Below the pieces are notes generated by a model that made no database searches, was not told the DNA's origin, and saw only the letters and a list, made by a program, of their open reading frames with translations. 64,000 bases of DNA, from NCBI GenBank assembly GCA_038740345.1, contig JAVYMA010000007.1:1-64000 (forward strand). The letters are read 5' to 3'. Of this stretch, positions 16,768 to 26,311 are shown one piece after another (positions within the stretch are counted from its first letter, which is position 1; each line of letters starts with the position of its first letter). Origin of the DNA: Methanomassiliicoccales archaeon. GTDB taxonomy: Archaea; Thermoplasmatota; Thermoplasmata; Methanomassiliicoccales; UBA472. The position numbers and the translations under genes were made by a program.

Positions 16768-17325
16768 GTGGAGCCAATGGAAGACTACGCTCGCATACTC
16801 GACTATCTGCCACAGGGCCTTCCAGCGGAGCGTGGTTTCAAAAGAGAGCCGTTGGCCTATGCACTGGGAGAGACAGAGTTCAAACTGTTTGAGCTGGTGC
16901 CTAAAGCGAACGTACCTCTCACCATCGGCGAGAGAGTTTATATCGGCAAGGAAATAGAGAAGCGCGACAAAATCGCACATGTGAAAAGACGTGTTTCGTA
17001 TAATGAGCTCACTGCCGCTGCGCAATCGGAGATGCCCTTCGTCATTGCTGAGATAGCCAAAGAGAATGAGGCGAGATACGTGCGCTTCTTCAACGAGGCC
17101 CAGGCCATTACCACCAGATTCCACATGCTAGAACTGCTTCCTGGGTTGGGGAAGAAGACCATGTGGGCCATCATAGAAGAGCGCAAGAAAGGGCCATTCA
17201 AGGATTTCGCGGATATCGTTAAGAGGGTCCCCTCCTTCAAGCACCCTGAGAAAGTAATCGCCAAGCGGATTGAGATGGAGTTAGCAGACCCTACACAAAA
17301 GTACCACATCTTCGTGGCCAGATAG
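16768..17325 (+). CDS. DUF655 RNA-binding protein
   Basis: A 185-residue archaeal protein of the DUF655 family. It begins with an OB-like domain (EDYARILDYLPQG, then TIGERVYIGKEIEKRDKI) and ends with a helix-hairpin-helix region (LELLPGLGKKTMWAIIEERKKGPF and DFADIVKRVPSFKHPEK), an arrangement that suggests nucleic-acid binding. It is nearly always found beside rpoF and ksgA, which points to ribosome biogenesis, but the exact function is unknown. Initiation is either GTG 16768 or ATG 16777. The stop codon directly abuts the ksgA start. Confidence 0.9.
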   Translation: MEPMEDYARILDYLPQGLPAERGFKREPLAYALGETEFKLFELVPKANVPLTIGERVYIGKEIEKRDKIAHVKRRVSYNELTAAAQSEMPFVIAEIAKENEARYVRFFNEAQAITTRFHMLELLPGLGKKTMWAIIEERKKGPFKDFADIVKRVPSFKHPEKVIAKRIEMELADPTQKYHIFVAR

Positions 17326-18132
17326 ATGACGCCTACTGAAGTCAAGGAGCTATTAGCGCGATACGGCGTCTGCCCTACGAAGGCCAAAGGACAAAACTTT
17401 CTCTTGGATGAGCGCGTGGCGGAACGTGAAGTACACCATCTGCACATAGAGCCAGAGGATGTAGTCCTAGAAATTGGTCCAGGACTAGGAATATTGACAG
17501 AAAAGATCCTTCCTTTGGCGGCAAAGACCATATGCATCGAGCTTGACCCTCAAATCTTCCATTATATCGAAGAAAAATTCAAGGGCAGAGTCGAACTCAT
17601 CAAAGGAGATGCTTTGCAAGTGGATATGCCAGCTTTCGATAAACTCATTTCCAACATTCCCTATAGTATATCCTCTCCTCTCATTTTCCGCATTCTCGAG
17701 CATAACTTCCGAAAGGCGATAATCATGGTGCAAAAGGAGTTCGCGGAAAGAATGGTGGCTAAACCGGGAAGCGATGAATATTCGCGCCTCTCAGTCACCA
17801 CTTATTATCGCGCTCGATGCCAGATTCTTGAGGTTGTGTCGCGCTCCAAGTTCTGGCCTCAACCCGAGGTGGACTCGGCCGTGGTATGTTTGGAACCAAG
17901 ACCCCCTCCTTTCAGTGTCCATAATGAGCGATTCTTCTTGAGTCTGGTAAAAATACTCTTCCAGCATCGGCGTAAGAAAATCGGCACCATTCTTAGAATG
18001 ACAGGACAGGCGGATAAGGATGTCATATCCGCCCTGCCATATGTGGAACAGAGGGTGGAAGAACTAAGCCCAGAGATGATCGGAGAGCTTTCTGATGCAT
18101 TGATGGTTACCAAAATGAAGACATGCGTATAG
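17326..18132 (+). CDS. ksgA: 16S rRNA dimethyladenosine transferase KsgA/Dim1
   Basis: Dimethylates the two adjacent adenosines in the terminal helix of 16S rRNA, a late step in small-subunit assembly. The 268 residues include the SAM motif VVLEIGPGLGILTEKIL (about 45-62), the acidic motif ICIELDP, and the target-base motif SNIPYSISSPLIF, in which N-I-P-Y is diagnostic. The C-terminal helical domain contains LFQHRRKKIGTIL. The ATG directly follows the DUF655 stop codon. It closes the operon; 316 bases without an assured gene follow. Confidence 0.97.
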   Translation: MTPTEVKELLARYGVCPTKAKGQNFLLDERVAEREVHHLHIEPEDVVLEIGPGLGILTEKILPLAAKTICIELDPQIFHYIEEKFKGRVELIKGDALQVDMPAFDKLISNIPYSISSPLIFRILEHNFRKAIIMVQKEFAERMVAKPGSDEYSRLSVTTYYRARCQILEVVSRSKFWPQPEVDSAVVCLEPRPPPFSVHNERFFLSLVKILFQHRRKKIGTILRMTGQADKDVISALPYVEQRVEELSPEMIGELSDALMVTKMKTCV

Positions 18133-18447
18133 TGCCATCGCTCGCTTCTCAGAAAAGCACTTTTGCATCTTCACGTATCAGATGCCTATTGAAATAAGCG
18201 GGGGGGGGAGGTGCAATCCTTCACCCACCTGCGCCATTGATAAGATTGAGATTGATGGGAGAAATTGACTCCAGTAACAGCACGGTTATGAGGCTAAAGT
18301 CATACCCAGTAGCTGAAGATGCAGCCGAGATAGTAAAAATGAGGATTATGCCAGGACTTAATCACTACAGCTTTTAAAGACCGCCAGATTTTCCCATAAA
18401 CATGTTCTTTATCAGGACCAATCTTAAACTCCAGGGGGAAAACCTTG
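18133..18447. other. Intergenic region with G9 run and possible 40-residue frame
   Basis: The 315 bases hold a G9-10 tract near 18200-18209 and a possible short frame from ATG 18255 to TAA 18375-18377 (40 residues, ending in the segment IMPGLNHYSF). The latter has a balanced amino-acid composition but no ribosome-binding site or recognised homolog; it could be a gene fragment. The plus strand AGGTG at 18210 can pair with CACCT at 18226, but no U-tract follows. Confidence 0.35.
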
Positions 18448-18834
18448 TCAAAGATCTATCATTCCCGCATACGTCGCACCTTTGCAGTCCTTCAGAAGGC
18501 CGGCGGCGCATTCCCCTATTGCCTCTACCACAGTTCCTCGACAACCCGCCTTCACCGCTATGCCCGCCTCCCGCAGTATTTTGAAGGCTTTAGGGCCTAT
18601 GCTACCTGTTATAACCGTCCCCACCTTTAAGCTGGTCGCTAATCGCGCTGCATCCGGGCCTCTCTCATTTACTGGTCCTTCTATCTTGCACTCCACCACC
18701 TCATAGTCCGCAGGGCTACCTTTGAATATCACAAAATGAGTGCACTTAGCCATTGATATCACTTTCCCATGCAAGCTGCCATCGGAACTGCATACCGCTA
18801 TGCGACATTCCTTCTCTGTCGTTATTTTTCCCAT
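18448..18834 (-). CDS. Dinitrogenase iron-molybdenum cofactor family protein (NifX/NafY-like)
   Basis: A 128-residue single-domain protein of the NifB-C/NifX superfamily. It has the conserved strand-helix pattern: RIAVCSSDGSLHGKVISMAKC at the start (Cys15), ARLATSLKVGTVITGSIGPKAFKIL in the middle and the glycine-rich AIVKAGCRGTVVEA-like end. Small stand-alone members are common in anaerobic archaea that lack nitrogenase, where they are thought to bind iron-sulfur or other metal clusters for assembly or storage. No nif gene is near, so a nitrogenase role is unlikely. It stands alone between two non-coding spacers. Confidence 0.88.
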   Translation of the reverse strand: MGKITTEKECRIAVCSSDGSLHGKVISMAKCTHFVIFKGSPADYEVVECKIEGPVNERGPDAARLATSLKVGTVITGSIGPKAFKILREAGIAVKAGCRGTVVEAIGECAAGLLKDCKGATYAGMIDL

Positions 18835-19439
18835 CGATCTGCCTCCTACTATAGGTTTGACATAATGTATGCATTAAGTTATGCTTTCTAATTTCGTTAA
18901 GTACGTTTAAAATGAAATATTGCCAAGCTTTTGAAGACAGAATGATTCATTTTTCGAACCCAAGTTGGTAAGAAGAGTGTGATTGATTATCAGTGGTAAC
19001 TAGAATTCAAAGCCACTGGAGGCTAATAAGTCAGAGCAAACAATTCCGGAAAGGCGTGCGCATGGTGAATAAACATCGATCATAATTTAGTGGGGCATCT
19101 ATTACTTTAGATGAGATTGCTAAAGTTAAAAGGGTAATGTGTGAAAAAGCACCCTGGAAAATCGCATTCTTTCACTTAATACCAGCTTTGCAAACCGCTT
19201 TACCAGAACATTAAACGAAGGACTCCTTGCAGTGAGAACAAAATCAGGGCAAGGCCTTAACAGCAGGGTCTGCTTTTGAAAAAAGAGGCAGAGGTGGACC
19301 TAGATAATTAAAATCTGTTTCCAACTTAAAATATTGTCCTTAGTAGTAATATGTGAGACAGCGAGCGACGCAAAATCACATCTCTTTAGCCTAGCAAACA
19401 TTTTGTTCCCTCTATGCATTAGATGATGAGGAGACGAAA
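18835..19439. other. Long intergenic region, possible gene relic
   Basis: No intact gene is seen in 605 bases. Short open stretches on the plus strand at about 19102-19214 and 19181-19279, in different frames, read like degraded coding sequence (for example FFHLIPALQTALPEH and then LLAVRTKSGQGLNSR), compatible with a frameshifted remnant. The identity was not recognised. The ychF promoter must lie towards the right end. Confidence 0.35.
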
Positions 19440-20633
19440 ATGCTGATAGGCATAGTTGGAAAGCCCAATGTAGGCAAATCAACCTTCTTCTCCGCCGCAA
19501 CCTTGGCGCCGGCAGAGATTGCTAGCTATCCTTTCACCACTATCAAGCCCAATAAGGGAGTGGCATACATCCGGGCTCGCTGCCCTCATCTAGACCTAGG
19601 AGAGAGCTGCAACCCTCGCAACTCCGCATGCGAAAATGGTGTTCGGTTGATCCCCGTGGAGCTTCTAGATGTTGCTGGTCTGGTACCAGATGCGTGGCAA
19701 GGGAAAGGATTGGGTAATCAATTCCTTGACGACTTGCGGCAGGCTGATGCCCTAATTCATGTGGTTGACGCCTCAGGCTCCACCGATGCTGAAGGCTCAC
19801 CTGTCCCGGCACATTCTCACGATCCGCTGATGGACGTGCGCTTTCTGGAGAAGGAGATAGATCATTGGATCAAAGGGATTTTGGAGAAGGGCTGGGAAAA
19901 GGCTGCTCGACAGGCTCATCTTGAAGGGGGCAAAATAGAAGAAGTTATACACAATAGGCTTACAGGACTGGGAATATCTTTGGCACAGATACATGCATCC
20001 GTGCGCGAGGCAGCCCTTCCGGAGAGTGTAATATCTTGGAAGGGAGAGGAGCTCATGCGTCTTTCCTCGGCCCTGCGTAAGCACTCCAAACCCTTGATGC
20101 TTTCTCTCAATAAAGCTGACGTGGCCGAAGATGCGATGCTGGAGCGACTTCGTAGGATCGAGGGCTATATCTCCATACCCACCTGTGCTCAGTCAGAGCT
20201 AGCATTGAGAAAGGCAGCGAAAGCGGGAGTGATCCGCTATATGCCGGGGGATGAAGGATTCCAGATAATAGATGCAGGGAGGCTGACTCCGCCGCAAATG
20301 AAAGGGCTAGAGTACATACAAACGCATGTTATGAGCCGCTTTAAAGGCACTGGAGTCCAGCAATGTCTAGAGAATGCAGCCTTCAACATGCTAGGACTAA
20401 TACCAGTGTACCCCGTGGAGGATGAGCACAAATGGACTGACAAGCAGGGAAATGTGCTTCCAGATGCCTATCTGGTACGAAAGGGGTCCACCGCGAGGGA
20501 CCTGGCATATAAAATTCATACCGACCTGGGAGAGAATTTCATACGCGCCATAAATTGCCGCACCCAACGCGTGGTGGGACAGGATTACCTGCTGCAAGCG
20601 GGTGATGTGATAACCATAGTCACGAAGAAGTAA
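19440..20633 (+). CDS. YchF/OLA1-like Obg-family GTPase/ATPase
   Basis: A 397-residue P-loop NTPase. Visible are G1 [15 protein letters not shown] (residues 3-17), the G2 region [14 protein letters not shown]3 [20 protein letters not shown] and a NKAD G4. The C-terminal TGS domain starts near [19 protein letters not shown] and ends with [16 protein letters not shown]. This matches the archaeal branch of the Obg/YchF class, which associates with ribosomes. GAGGAG lies seven bases upstream of the ATG. polB starts six bases after the stop, so the two are probably cotranscribed. Confidence 0.93.
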   Translation: MLIGIVGKPNVGKSTFFSAATLAPAEIASYPFTTIKPNKGVAYIRARCPHLDLGESCNPRNSACENGVRLIPVELLDVAGLVPDAWQGKGLGNQFLDDLRQADALIHVVDASGSTDAEGSPVPAHSHDPLMDVRFLEKEIDHWIKGILEKGWEKAARQAHLEGGKIEEVIHNRLTGLGISLAQIHASVREAALPESVISWKGEELMRLSSALRKHSKPLMLSLNKADVAEDAMLERLRRIEGYISIPTCAQSELALRKAAKAGVIRYMPGDEGFQIIDAGRLTPPQMKGLEYIQTHVMSRFKGTGVQQCLENAAFNMLGLIPVYPVEDEHKWTDKQGNVLPDAYLVRKGSTARDLAYKIHTDLGENFIRAINCRTQRVVGQDYLLQAGDVITIVTKK

Positions 20634-20638
20634 TCACT

Positions 20639-23116
20639 ATGTCAGAGAGCTACGACGTGAGACTCATCACCGCCACCTACAAAAGGCCTAGCGAAAGCGA
20701 GCTAGTCATCGAGATGTTCGGTAAGACGCGCGAGGGCCAATCCATAACCATCCGCTACTCTGGCTTCCTTCCCTATTTTCACATTTTCGGCGCCAGCGAA
20801 GAACTGGTGGAGGGGCTACGCCGAGATAAGGATGTGGTCAAGGTAGAATGGATCGATCTGTTCCATAAAGGGCAGGTGCGCAGGAGCGCTCAAGTTACGG
20901 TGCGCTATCCAGGTCTGGTTCCGGAGTTTAGAGAGAGAATAAAGGGACGCTTCGAGGTCCTGGCCGCGGACATCCCTTTCCATCGCCGCTTTATTTTCGA
21001 TCACGATATGGGCGCGTGCATCCGGGTGCGGGGAACACGGGTGAAGAGCGAGAAGTACACTACAGATATTGTCCTGGATATGGGGAAGAAGGAAGGAGGT
21101 CCAGACTTCGAGAACATAGATGCGTTCAGCCCTTCATTGAAGATCTTAGCCTTCGACGTTGAGAACTCCATTACGGATGGTCAGCTGTATACTATTTGCT
21201 ACGCCGTGAAAGAGGGGGAGGAGCTACGCTTGGGGGAAGCCATCTGGGGGGAAGAGAAAGAGATAATCGAGCGCTTCTGTCAGATCATACAAAAGGAGGA
21301 CCCCGATGTCATAACTGGATATAACATCGATGGCTATGATATACCTCTCATCATAGAAAGGGCCAAGAAATTGGGCATAAAGTCCCTTCCATGGGGTAGA
21401 GATTTTTCTGAGCCAAGACAGGTTTACAGGAGCTTCTGGCGTCTCAATGGCCGACTGGTGGCGGACGCGTGGTGGGCGGTCAAGACCGACCTTAAGCCTA
21501 AGCAGGAGACCCTGAACGCTGTGGCCAAGATGCTGTTAGGTGAGAATAAGATAATAACGGATTTCGGTATGAGCGTTGGCTCAGACTATGACCCCCGTAA
21601 GATAGACAAACAATGGCAAGCTGATCGCGGGCATGTTATAGCTCATTGCACCAAGGACGCAGAGCTCTCCTTGCGCGTGCTTGAGAAGATAGGAACGATA
21701 AGGCGCACCATGGACATGGCTACAGTCACCAAGCTGCCCTTGGACGATGTTCTGAATATCGGATCGTCATTCCTTATAGACTCGGTCCTTATCCGCGCCG
21801 CGGATAGGGCGGTTCCGAGGGTGGGTGTGCCCATGACCGGCTCCTTCGACGAGGAGGAGGCCATAGAAGGTGGGTATGTGCATGAAATCAAGGCAGGGTT
21901 GTATCACTGGGTTTGCGTTTTAGACTTTAAATCCATGTACCCCTCCCTAATCATAGCCAAGAACATATGCTTCACCACAATGCATCCCGAAGGGGAGATA
22001 GTCTCGCCCACTGGAGTCAGATTCCTTTCCAAACGCCAGCGACCAGGGCTATTACCTGAGATTCTGCAAAATTTGATGAGGGAGAGGGACGAGACCAAGC
22101 GTAAAATGCATGAGGCCAAGACGCCTGAAGAATATCGATATTATGATGGTCTGCAGCAGGCCATCAAGGTCCTGATGAACGCTTTCTATGGCGTCTTCGC
22201 TTCCTCTTTCTATCGCTTCACGGATCGAGCCATAGGGTCTAGCATCACCGCTTTCGCCAGGGAGACAACTAAGGGTATAATCAAGGAGCTAGAGGCAGAG
22301 GGGCACGAAGTCATCTATTCAGACACAGACTCCATCTTCGTCAAGAGCCCTGAGCCTAATTTGGACGGAGCGGTTAGGTTCGGGAAATCGCTGGCGGAAC
22401 GGTATTCGCGAGAGGGTGGCCAACTTGAGTTCGAGAAGGTGCTGGATCCCCTTTTCTCCCATGGGAAGAAAAAGCGATATGTAGCAAGGGTGGTCTGGCC
22501 TCGAAGACAAGAAGAGTTGTTGATTCGAGGCTATGAGACCAGGCGCACAGATTCCTTCGACCTCCAAACCGAGCTTCTAATGGAAGTCTTCGAGCAGATT
22601 CTTAATGAAAAGCCAGAGGAAGCAGTGAGGATTGCGAGGAAGCGCATTTCGGATACCTTAGAGGGAAAGGTCCCTATCGAAAAGCTGGTGATATCGAGAG
22701 GCGTCAAAGCGTTTCACGAGTATAAAGACCCTGACCGCCTGGCTCATGTCCAAGCTGCAAAGAAGCTTATAGCACTGGGATATGAGTTTGTTCCAGGGAT
22801 GAAGGTCTCTTGGATCGTCACCAACTCCAAGCGCGTCCCGCAGGAGGTCCAGCCCTACATTTCCGGCATACCATTCCAGGGCACTCCGGATTATAGATAT
22901 TATGCTGAGCGCCTGGCCCAGAGCGTGGCCCGCGCCACTGAGAACTTTGGATGGACAGAAAAGGATCTGCTCATGGGCTCGCAGCAGGTGGACCTCTTCA
23001 GTGGTGCCTTCTCCAGTGATGCGTCAGGTAAAGAAGATACGAGCACCAAATGCGAAGAAAAAAAGAGGGGAACAAAGGAGACGGGAAGGAAGGTCAGCCT
23101 CCAGGATTTCATGTGA
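20639..23116 (+). CDS. polB: Family B DNA polymerase
   Basis: Replicative or repair DNA polymerase with 3'-5' proofreading. The 825 residues include Exo I LAFDVENSITDG, Exo II region ITGYNIDGYDIP, Exo III HCTKDAELSLRV, and polymerase motifs A (DFKSMYPSLIIAKN), B (KVLMNAFYGVFAS) and C (YSDTDSIF). All catalytic acidic residues are present, so both activities should be intact. The tail after residue 780 is charged and disordered and ends K-V-S-L-Q-D-F-M, similar to a PCNA-interacting (PIP) box. Its last eight bases overlap the 3' end of the opposing P-type ATPase gene. Confidence 0.97.
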   Translation: MSESYDVRLITATYKRPSESELVIEMFGKTREGQSITIRYSGFLPYFHIFGASEELVEGLRRDKDVVKVEWIDLFHKGQVRRSAQVTVRYPGLVPEFRERIKGRFEVLAADIPFHRRFIFDHDMGACIRVRGTRVKSEKYTTDIVLDMGKKEGGPDFENIDAFSPSLKILAFDVENSITDGQLYTICYAVKEGEELRLGEAIWGEEKEIIERFCQIIQKEDPDVITGYNIDGYDIPLIIERAKKLGIKSLPWGRDFSEPRQVYRSFWRLNGRLVADAWWAVKTDLKPKQETLNAVAKMLLGENKIITDFGMSVGSDYDPRKIDKQWQADRGHVIAHCTKDAELSLRVLEKIGTIRRTMDMATVTKLPLDDVLNIGSSFLIDSVLIRAADRAVPRVGVPMTGSFDEEEAIEGGYVHEIKAGLYHWVCVLDFKSMYPSLIIAKNICFTTMHPEGEIVSPTGVRFLSKRQRPGLLPEILQNLMRERDETKRKMHEAKTPEEYRYYDGLQQAIKVLMNAFYGVFASSFYRFTDRAIGSSITAFARETTKGIIKELEAEGHEVIYSDTDSIFVKSPEPNLDGAVRFGKSLAERYSREGGQLEFEKVLDPLFSHGKKKRYVARVVWPRRQEELLIRGYETRRTDSFDLQTELLMEVFEQILNEKPEEAVRIARKRISDTLEGKVPIEKLVISRGVKAFHEYKDPDRLAHVQAAKKLIALGYEFVPGMKVSWIVTNSKRVPQEVQPYISGIPFQGTPDYRYYAERLAQSVARATENFGWTEKDLLMGSQQVDLFSGAFSSDASGKEDTSTKCEEKKRGTKETGRKVSLQDFM

Positions 23117-25895
23117 GCTCCTTCCCCCTATGAGCTTTAGCTTCATTGCTGCGAAGCCAGTACTTATAGACTTCCATGACTGCTAGCAAAGACAGGGCCA
23201 AAAGGAGCATGGCGACGTATTCCCATAGAGACACTGGTTCTACCCTTAGTACCTCTTGCAGCACAGGCGTATACATGGCCAGGATATGCACGCCTTGTGC
23301 ACCCAAGACGCCTAAAACAAGGAAGTAATTTCGGCTGAAAGGGACCTTGAACACTGATTTTCGTTCAGAGCGGCAATTGAACACATGAACATTCTCCAAG
23401 AATACCATGAATAGTAAGGTCATGTTGGTGGCTTGGAAAGGCGAATAGCCAGCGTACTCGCCAAGATAATAATATACCAAGAAGGCCAACGCTCCCATGA
23501 AGATCGCGCTGATGGCCACCTGCCTTTTCATCAAGGTATCGAATATCCCCTCCTTCGGATCCCTAGGAGGTCTCTGCATCGCTTCCGGCTCTCCCCCTTC
23601 CATCGCCAGGGTAACGTGCTGTATCCCATTCGTGACTACGTTCAACCACAACAATTGGACCGCAAGTAGCGGTAGTATCAGCGTTCCCGTAGCGTCATCC
23701 ACCGCGCCAAAGAACAAGGCTAGGACGAATAGCGTTATTTCAGCCATGCCAGTGGAGACAAGGAGGTAGGTGACCTTGCGCACATTGTCATATGCGTACC
23801 TACCCTCCTCCACCCCCGCCACTATGGAAGCAAAGTTATCATCAGTTATGATTATAGAAGCGGCATCCTTGGCCACATCGGTCCCAGAACCCATGGCAAC
23901 GCCGATATTCGCCTTTCGCAGGGCGGGAGCGTCGTTGACGCCATCACCTGTAACGGCTACAAAGTTACCTAGTCGGATCAGCGCATCCACTATCTCCACC
24001 TTCTGCATGGGAGTCACACGGGCGAAGACCTTAGAAACCTTAACTCTCTCCAGATAGGCGGAGGTATCAGAAGTACCGATTTCTGCCAGCTCTTTTCCTG
24101 TGACCACTTCCTCTTTGCTTGACGCTATCCCTAACTCCTTAGCGATGGCCAGGGCGGTAGAGGGGTGATCTCCTGTGATCATGATCACCTTGATGCCTGC
24201 CGATTTGCACTTTGCCACCGCCTCTCTCACCTCAGGCCGAGGAGGGTCTATCATCCCTATCACCCCTAGGAAGGTTAGGCCTTTGAGCTGTGCCTCTCCA
24301 AATTCTGTGGATGGGTCGATCTCTCCCTCGGCCACGGCTAGGACGCGATATCCATTCCCCGAAAGATAATCTGCCTCCATTCTGACTTTGGCCTCATCAA
24401 GAGGTTGTAACGCACCTCCGCAGAGCATGTTGCTACAGAAATGAGTCACAGCCTCCACTGCCCCCTTCACCGCCACCATTGTCCTACCATCATCAACATA
24501 AAATTTGGCTGCGAACCTTTTCTCTGACTCAAAAGGTATCTCGCCTTTTATCGACAGGGAACGGCCTAAGGAAGAGACATCCAGCCCCAGCTTATATCCC
24601 AAAGCCAAGAGGGCCACGTCTACCGAGTCGCCAGCGAAGACCCATCTGCCCTCCACCTTTTCCAACGAGCCTTCATTGCATATCACTGCTGACTTGGCTA
24701 TTCGCAGCAGTCTTGCCTTTTCCTCCAATGAGATCTCACTGCCATCCTCATGAACGACATGCCCCTCCCCATCATATCCTTCTCCCGAGACAAAATAATG
24801 CTCGCCTGGCCCGATGCAAACCAACCTTGCAGTTTGCCTATTCACTGTCAGGGTGCCGGTCTTATCACTGGCGATGCAAGTGCATGAACCGAGGCTCTCC
24901 ACCGCAGCCAGTCTTCGGGTCAGCACGTTCCGCTTGGCCATACGCGTGACCCTTACAGCCATGGCCACAGTAACAGCCACTGGTAAACCCTCTGGTATGG
25001 CGGATACTGCCAGGGCCACGGCAAGGAAGAACACGTCAAGGGGTTGGAACCCTCTGAGAAGGGCCACTATGCCTAACCCCAAGGCAGCGAAGAGAATGAT
25101 GTAGCTGATTTGCTTGGAGAACTTCTCCAGCCTGATCAGTAAAGGTGGCTTCGCATCGTCCACCATGCTTACGGCCTTGGCGATGTTCCCAATTTCTGTT
25201 CTGCCGCCCGTCTGGACCACCACACCCATCCCCCTACCCCGTGAGACGGTGGTTCCAGCGAAGGCCATGTTTCTTCTGTCACTGAGTACTGTATCCTTAG
25301 GCAGGGCCCCGATTCCCTTCTCCACAGGGAGAGACTCTCCCGTGAGCAACGATTCGTCCACGCTGAGATTTTGGTGAGAGATTAGCCTCAGATCTGCGGG
25401 GACCCTCGAGCCCGACTCAAGCAGAACTATGTCTCCAGGAACGAGTTCCTCGGCTTTGACCAACATTTCTCTGCCTTCTCTCTTGACCCTAGCTGTGGTC
25501 TGCAAAAGCTTCTGAAGCTGTTCAGCGCTCCTCTCCGCCTTAATCTCCTGGAAGGTCCCGATGATAGCGTTTATGAGGAGAACGACGGAGATGAAAATCG
25601 CATCCTTAACGTCGCCTATCAGAACCGAGACCAAGCCCGCAGCCAAGAGAACATAAATCAAAGGACTGAGGAATTGGCGCAAGAATACCTCGAAAATTGT
25701 AGGAGGCTTCTTCGTGGGCAACAGATTTTTACCGAACTTGCGGCGCCTGTTTTCCACCTCTATTTGGGTGAGACCATCGAGTTGAGAGCCTATTCTCTCC
25801 AATACCTCCTCCGAAGTCAGGGCATGCCATTCTACCGCTCTGCCCTCCTCCTCCCCCAAGCTTTCTTTGCGCTTCTTATTGAATAATTTGGCCAT
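23109..25895 (-). CDS. P2-type cation-transporting ATPase
   Basis: A 928-residue P-type ATPase. The order is an N-terminal cation-ATPase domain (WHALTSEEVLERIGS, as in Ca2+ and Na+/K+ pumps), the actuator loop with SLLTGESLPVEK, M4 with AIPEGLP (residues 299-305), phosphorylation site SDKTGTLTVN (Asp344), hinge VTGDGVNDAPALRKANIG, and six C-terminal helices. In the M6 motif, QLLWLNVVTNGIQ, the Asp that binds Ca2+ in SERCA-type pumps is Asn. The ion is therefore uncertain; Ca2+, Na+ or H+ are possible. The gene is monocistronic and ends inside polB. Confidence 0.94.
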   Translation of the reverse strand: MAKLFNKKRKESLGEEEGRAVEWHALTSEEVLERIGSQLDGLTQIEVENRRRKFGKNLLPTKKPPTIFEVFLRQFLSPLIYVLLAAGLVSVLIGDVKDAIFISVVLLINAIIGTFQEIKAERSAEQLQKLLQTTARVKREGREMLVKAEELVPGDIVLLESGSRVPADLRLISHQNLSVDESLLTGESLPVEKGIGALPKDTVLSDRRNMAFAGTTVSRGRGMGVVVQTGGRTEIGNIAKAVSMVDDAKPPLLIRLEKFSKQISYIILFAALGLGIVALLRGFQPLDVFFLAVALAVSAIPEGLPVAVTVAMAVRVTRMAKRNVLTRRLAAVESLGSCTCIASDKTGTLTVNRQTARLVCIGPGEHYFVSGEGYDGEGHVVHEDGSEISLEEKARLLRIAKSAVICNEGSLEKVEGRWVFAGDSVDVALLALGYKLGLDVSSLGRSLSIKGEIPFESEKRFAAKFYVDDGRTMVAVKGAVEAVTHFCSNMLCGGALQPLDEAKVRMEADYLSGNGYRVLAVAEGEIDPSTEFGEAQLKGLTFLGVIGMIDPPRPEVREAVAKCKSAGIKVIMITGDHPSTALAIAKELGIASSKEEVVTGKELAEIGTSDTSAYLERVKVSKVFARVTPMQKVEIVDALIRLGNFVAVTGDGVNDAPALRKANIGVAMGSGTDVAKDAASIIITDDNFASIVAGVEEGRYAYDNVRKVTYLLVSTGMAEITLFVLALFFGAVDDATGTLILPLLAVQLLWLNVVTNGIQHVTLAMEGGEPEAMQRPPRDPKEGIFDTLMKRQVAISAIFMGALAFLVYYYLGEYAGYSPFQATNMTLLFMVFLENVHVFNCRSERKSVFKVPFSRNYFLVLGVLGAQGVHILAMYTPVLQEVLRVEPVSLWEYVAMLLLALSLLAVMEVYKYWLRSNEAKAHRGKELT

Positions 25896-26203
25896 GGAGA
25901 ATTAGATCCCTCTTCGTGAACCAAATGCTACTTTAATTTCCTTGAGCATGAATCAACACCATAAGATCTTTCACTTTCACCTTCGAACCTAATACCTAGT
26001 GATCAACAAATATTCTTTTGCCGATCACGAGTACCTCGATTCGGTAGGAATTCCCGATTATCACTATATTTGATCCATTCAGTATTGAGTGGGGAATGAG
26101 AATAAGAATGACAAGAAAAAAGATTTTAAGCGTGATGTGGTCATGCAAATCACTAATACGCGATAATCTTTAGCCAACAATTCCAGGCCTAGCTGAGCAC
26201 TGC
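25896..26203. other. Intergenic, no gene seen
   Basis: AT-rich, stop-rich sequence between the divergent P-type ATPase and L15e genes. It must hold the ATPase promoter (minus strand). Short inverted repeats such as GTGATC/GATCAC near 26000-26030 are visible but are weak. Confidence 0.35.
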
Positions 26204-26213
26204 ATTTATATAG
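26204..26213 (+). promoter_or_regulatory. TATA box of the L15e gene
   Basis: ATTTATATAG is a strong TATA element. Start of transcription is predicted about 25 bases downstream, near 26232-26238, which coincides with the base of the leader hairpin. Confidence 0.65.
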
Positions 26214-26234
26214 ATTGTCCAACTTGCCCTATTT

Positions 26235-26257
26235 CGCGACCCATTTGGGTGGTCGCG
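26235..26257 (+). promoter_or_regulatory. Hairpin in the L15e leader
   Basis: CGCGACC (26235-26241) pairs perfectly with GGTCGCG (26251-26257) around a 9-nt loop CATTTGGGT, which also allows CCCA/TGGG pairing. It is followed by the palindrome CCCTAGGG and a smaller CCG/CGG hairpin (near 26288-26299) before the GAGGTG ribosome-binding site at 26301. The leader of about 75 nt thus looks structured; autoregulation by L15e is a possibility, not shown. Confidence 0.5.
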
Positions 26258-26311
26258 TGGAGATGTGCCCTAGGGTGAATCCGAAGACCGTTTCGACGGC
26301 GAGGTGTATAA

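Noticed and set aside
16938-17537. Minus-strand frame of 199 codons opposite DUF655 and ksgA
   Set aside because: It crosses the junction of two well-supported genes on the other strand and has a serine-rich, shadow-like composition.
18200-18209. G-run as a G-quadruplex or phase-variable tract
   Set aside because: It is one homopolymer in a non-coding spacer; no second G-run is near and no promoter or coding frame is affected.
24479-24949. Plus-strand frame of 156 codons inside the P-type ATPase gene
   Set aside because: It is antisense to conserved ATPase sequence and is rich in Pro, His and Arg with no motif.
25990-26060. Inverted repeat GTGATC/GATCAC and nearby CGATTCGG as an operator
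   Set aside because: The match is only six bases long with a long loop in AT-rich DNA and is likely by chance.
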